Assembly: GCA_028287545.1 (NCBI GenBank)
Contig: JAQBPL010000292.1
Span: forward strand, 1-9,279
DNA from: Vulcanimicrobiota bacterium
GTDB taxonomy: Bacteria > Eremiobacterota > Eremiobacteria > Baltobacterales > Baltobacteraceae
Length of the DNA stretch: 9,279 bases
Reading direction: 5' to 3'
Of the stretch, positions 7,496 to 9,279 are shown piece after piece. Every line of letters begins with the position of its first letter. The stretch's first letter is position 1. The position numbers and the translations under genes were made by a program. A model generated the notes under the pieces. That model worked only from the letters and a program-made list of their open reading frames with translations. It did no database searches and was not told where the DNA came from.

Positions 7496-8490
7496 GTCTC
7501 GATTCGTCGACGGTCGCCGCATCGCTCGACGCGATTCGCGCCGAGCTCTCGCGCACGAAGCTTTCTGCCTCGACGCTCAATTTCATCGTGTGGATCGACG
7601 ACCCGAACCGCCGCGATTGGATCCTGGAACGCGCGGCAAAACTCAGCGGGAAACACCCGTCGTTCACACTGGTTCTCGACAACACGGGTGCCGATTGCGG
7701 CAGCGCGACGGTGATGACGTCCCCGCGTGAGGCGGAGTCCCACTTCACCGTGCAGGGCGAAGAGGTCGTCATCGACGCATCGCTGCTCGATGCCGAAGCG
7801 TTAGTCGAGTACGTCACCACGCTGTGCCCGAGCAACGTCCCGACCCTGCTGTGGTGGAGCGGCATGCGCGAAGCGAGCCGGCCCGCGTTCGAGGCGCTGC
7901 TTCCCCTCTCCGACACCCTCCTGGTCGATTCGTCGGGCGCCGTTCGTGACGAGGCGGCGTTGCGGCTGGTCGCCGACTTTCACCGCGAGCGGCCGACCGT
8001 CGTTCTGCGCGATCTCGCCTGGATGCGCTTGAGCCCGTGGCAGGACATGATTGCGAACTTCTTCGACAATCCGGCGCTGCTGAACGAGCTCTACACGATA
8101 CGCAAGCTGTTCATCACCAGCGGATCGGCTGCCGAGGCCTTCTACTTAGGCGGCTGGCTAGCCAGTCGCCTCGGTTGGACGGCGAGCGGTCGCGACACGT
8201 TCACGGACGCGCGAGGAAAAGAAATCTCTTTCAGCCGCACGATCGACGGCGAAATCCGCCGCGTCCACAGCGTCTGCCTGGACAGCGAGACGTCGTGGTA
8301 CCACGGCGAGGTGACGGAAGACCCGACGGTCGTTTCGATCTGGGTCGAAGGCGAGCACGCGCGCGACGTTCGCCTCTTCCCGCTTCCGTTGATCGATACG
8401 GCATCGCTGCTGGAGCGCGCGATCCTCGAACAGGGGCCGGACGAAGTCTTCGAAACCTCTCTGCGCACGGTGAGTACGCTGCTTGGATGA
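7492..8490 (+). CDS. opcA: Glucose-6-phosphate dehydrogenase assembly/activator protein OpcA
   Basis: OpcA promotes oligomerisation and activity of Zwf in cyanobacteria and is strictly linked to zwf in actinobacteria; it is not itself an enzyme as far as is known. The product is 332 aa. Recognisable family features are TLNFIVWID (28-36), CPSNVPTLLWWSG (112-124), the DTLLVDSS strand (141-148) and DLAWMRLSPWQDMIANFFD (174-192), the last being the most diagnostic. It has three isolated cysteines (69, 112, 262) and no closely spaced pair, unlike the thioredoxin-regulated cyanobacterial form, so redox control is unlikely. The ATG at 7492 overlaps the zwf stop (ATGA) with no strong ribosome binding site, consistent with equal production of the two partners. 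The gene ends in another ATGA at 8487-8490, which opens a micro-ORF before pgl. Confidence 0.9.
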   Translation: MSLDSSTVAASLDAIRAELSRTKLSASTLNFIVWIDDPNRRDWILERAAKLSGKHPSFTLVLDNTGADCGSATVMTSPREAESHFTVQGEEVVIDASLLDAEALVEYVTTLCPSNVPTLLWWSGMREASRPAFEALLPLSDTLLVDSSGAVRDEAALRLVADFHRERPTVVLRDLAWMRLSPWQDMIANFFDNPALLNELYTIRKLFITSGSAAEAFYLGGWLASRLGWTASGRDTFTDARGKEISFSRTIDGEIRRVHSVCLDSETSWYHGEVTEDPTVVSIWVEGEHARDVRLFPLPLIDTASLLERAILEQGPDEVFETSLRTVSTLLG

Positions 8491-8531
8491 GTCGCCCCAA
8501 ACGACCGATCCTCATCGCGCCGGCGCACTGA
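8487..8531 (+). CDS. 14-codon micro-ORF between opcA and pgl (possible coupling peptide)
   Basis: The ATGA at the end of opcA would restart translation into MSRPKRPILIAPAH and stop at TGA 8529-8531, 14 bp before the pgl ATG. gnd/zwf and zwf/opcA use the same ATGA overlap to reach full genes. Here it may serve only to carry ribosomes to pgl, or it may be chance. The peptide matches nothing I know and no strong Shine-Dalgarno precedes it. Confidence 0.25.
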   Translation: MSRPKRPILIAPAH

Positions 8532-8545
8532 ACGGACGAATCGCG

Positions 8546-9279
8546 ATGGCCCAGCCTCGCATCATCACCATCCTGCCGGACGCAGAGGCCCTCGCGATGG
8601 CGGCGGCCGATCATACGCTCGAGATTCTGCGCGCCACGCTCGCGCGCCGCGAGCGCGCGCACCTCGTGCTCGCCGGCGGATCCACTCCGCGGGCGATGAA
8701 CGCCCTGCTCGCAGCCGAGCCGCGGCGTTCGTCGCTCGACTGGAGCCGGATCGTGTTCTGGTTCGGCGACGAACGCTGCGTGCCGCCGAACGATCCTGAG
8801 TCGAACTATCGCATGAACCGCGAGACGCTGCTCGATCCGCTCGGCATCGCCTCGCACCAGGTCCACCGCATCCACGGCGAAGGCGATCCCTCCGCGTCGG
8901 CGGCCGACTACGGCGCCGTGCTGATGCTCGAGCTCGGCGACGAGCCGAAACTCGACCTGGTTCTTCTCGGGATGGGCCCGGACGGTCACACCGCTTCGTT
9001 GTTTCCGGGCACGACCAAAGCGATCGGGCGCGGCGAGCTCTGCGTCGCGCACTACATTCCGAAATTCGATCGCTGGCGTATCACGCTCACCCCGTACGCG
9101 ATCAACGCCGCGAACAGCGTCACGATCACGGCCGGCGGCGCCGAGAAAGCCGACGCACTCGAGGCCGTGCTGAACGGCCCGCGCGAACCGGACGCCTACC
9201 CCGCCCAGCTCATCCGCCCGCGCAGCGGCGAACTCCATTGGTTCGTCGACGCCCCCGCCGCCTCACGCCTCACGATCTA
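8546..9279 (+). CDS. pgl: 6-phosphogluconolactonase (open at the window end)
   Basis: Hydrolyses 6-phosphogluconolactone, the Zwf product, to 6-phosphogluconate for Gnd; DevB/Pgl family, cytosolic. 244 residues are visible. Family motifs: LAGGSTPRAM (42-51), FGDERCVPPNDPESNYRM (73-90), and LGMGPDGHTASLFPG (141-155), which holds the catalytic His148. HWFVDAPAA (231-239) is the usual C-terminal strand. The frame is still open at 9277, but the next two bases are TA and the family is normally 230-250 aa, so the stop is probably the very next codon and the protein is essentially whole. The start is ATG at 8546, with only a weak GGA upstream (8534-8536). A TTG at 8483 in the same frame would add 21 residues but overlap opcA; the ATG gives the normal family N-terminus. 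Pgl next to zwf-opcA is the standard actinobacterial arrangement. Confidence 0.93.
   Translation, partial: MAQPRIITILPDAEALAMAAADHTLEILRATLARRERAHLVLAGGSTPRAMNALLAAEPRRSSLDWSRIVFWFGDERCVPPNDPESNYRMNRETLLDPLGIASHQVHRIHGEGDPSASAADYGAVLMLELGDEPKLDLVLLGMGPDGHTASLFPGTTKAIGRGELCVAHYIPKFDRWRITLTPYAINAANSVTITAGGAEKADALEAVLNGPREPDAYPAQLIRPRSGELHWFVDAPAASRLTI

Noticed and set aside
6263..7522. A 419-codon minus-strand frame opposite zwf
   Set aside because: Low-complexity Arg/Asp/Val-rich translation and full overlap with zwf; a shadow of codon bias.
8483..8545. Alternative TTG start of pgl at 8483
   Set aside because: It would add 21 residues not expected at the N-terminus of this family and has no ribosome binding site; the ATG at 8546 gives the standard start.
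8231..9238. A 335-codon minus-strand frame opposite the end of opcA and pgl
   Set aside because: Antisense to clear OpcA and Pgl coding sequence, with no motifs in the translation.

Overview
The window is a compact, single-strand (+) pentose phosphate operon from a high-GC bacterium. In order it encodes transketolase (tkt), a transaldolase fused to glucose-6-phosphate isomerase (tal-pgi), a short-type 6-phosphogluconate dehydrogenase (gnd), glucose-6-phosphate dehydrogenase (zwf), the G6PDH assembly/activator protein OpcA, and 6-phosphogluconolactonase (pgl). Nearly every base is coding. I see no mobile element, tRNA, rRNA, CRISPR array or defence gene.

Layout: bases 1-47 may hold the last codons of an upstream gene. 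tkt (78-2069) and tal-pgi (2085-4922) are 15 bp apart, and the tal-pgi ribosome binding site overlaps the tkt stop. The one real gap (4923-5063, 141 bp) holds an extended -10-like sequence, a perfect GC-rich hairpin and the gnd ribosome binding site. gnd, zwf and opcA are joined by 4-base ATGA stop/start overlaps. A third ATGA at the end of opcA opens only a 14-codon micro-ORF, and pgl follows 14 bp after it. pgl is open at the window edge, but the last two bases are TA, so it probably ends one base further on.

How the genes work together: Zwf (helped by OpcA), Pgl and Gnd oxidise glucose-6-P to ribulose-5-P. Tkt and the Tal domain rearrange pentose phosphates to fructose-6-P and glyceraldehyde-3-P. 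The Pgi domain turns fructose-6-P back into glucose-6-P. The operon therefore encodes a near-complete cyclic pentose phosphate pathway; only ribulose-5-P epimerase and ribose-5-P isomerase are absent from the window. The order tkt-tal-zwf-opcA-pgl is the actinobacterial order (as in Corynebacterium), here with pgi fused to tal and gnd placed between tal and zwf. The tkt/tal-pgi/gnd part recalls acetic acid bacteria.

Organism: opcA with zwf points to Actinobacteria, Cyanobacteria or a related terrestrial phylum. The roughly 65% GC, the Tal-Pgi fusion and the short Gnd would fit an uncultured lineage such as Eremiobacterota/Vulcanimicrobiota or Dormibacterota, but this is only a guess. The window looks like ordinary central metabolism in an unusual arrangement, not a new kind of system.
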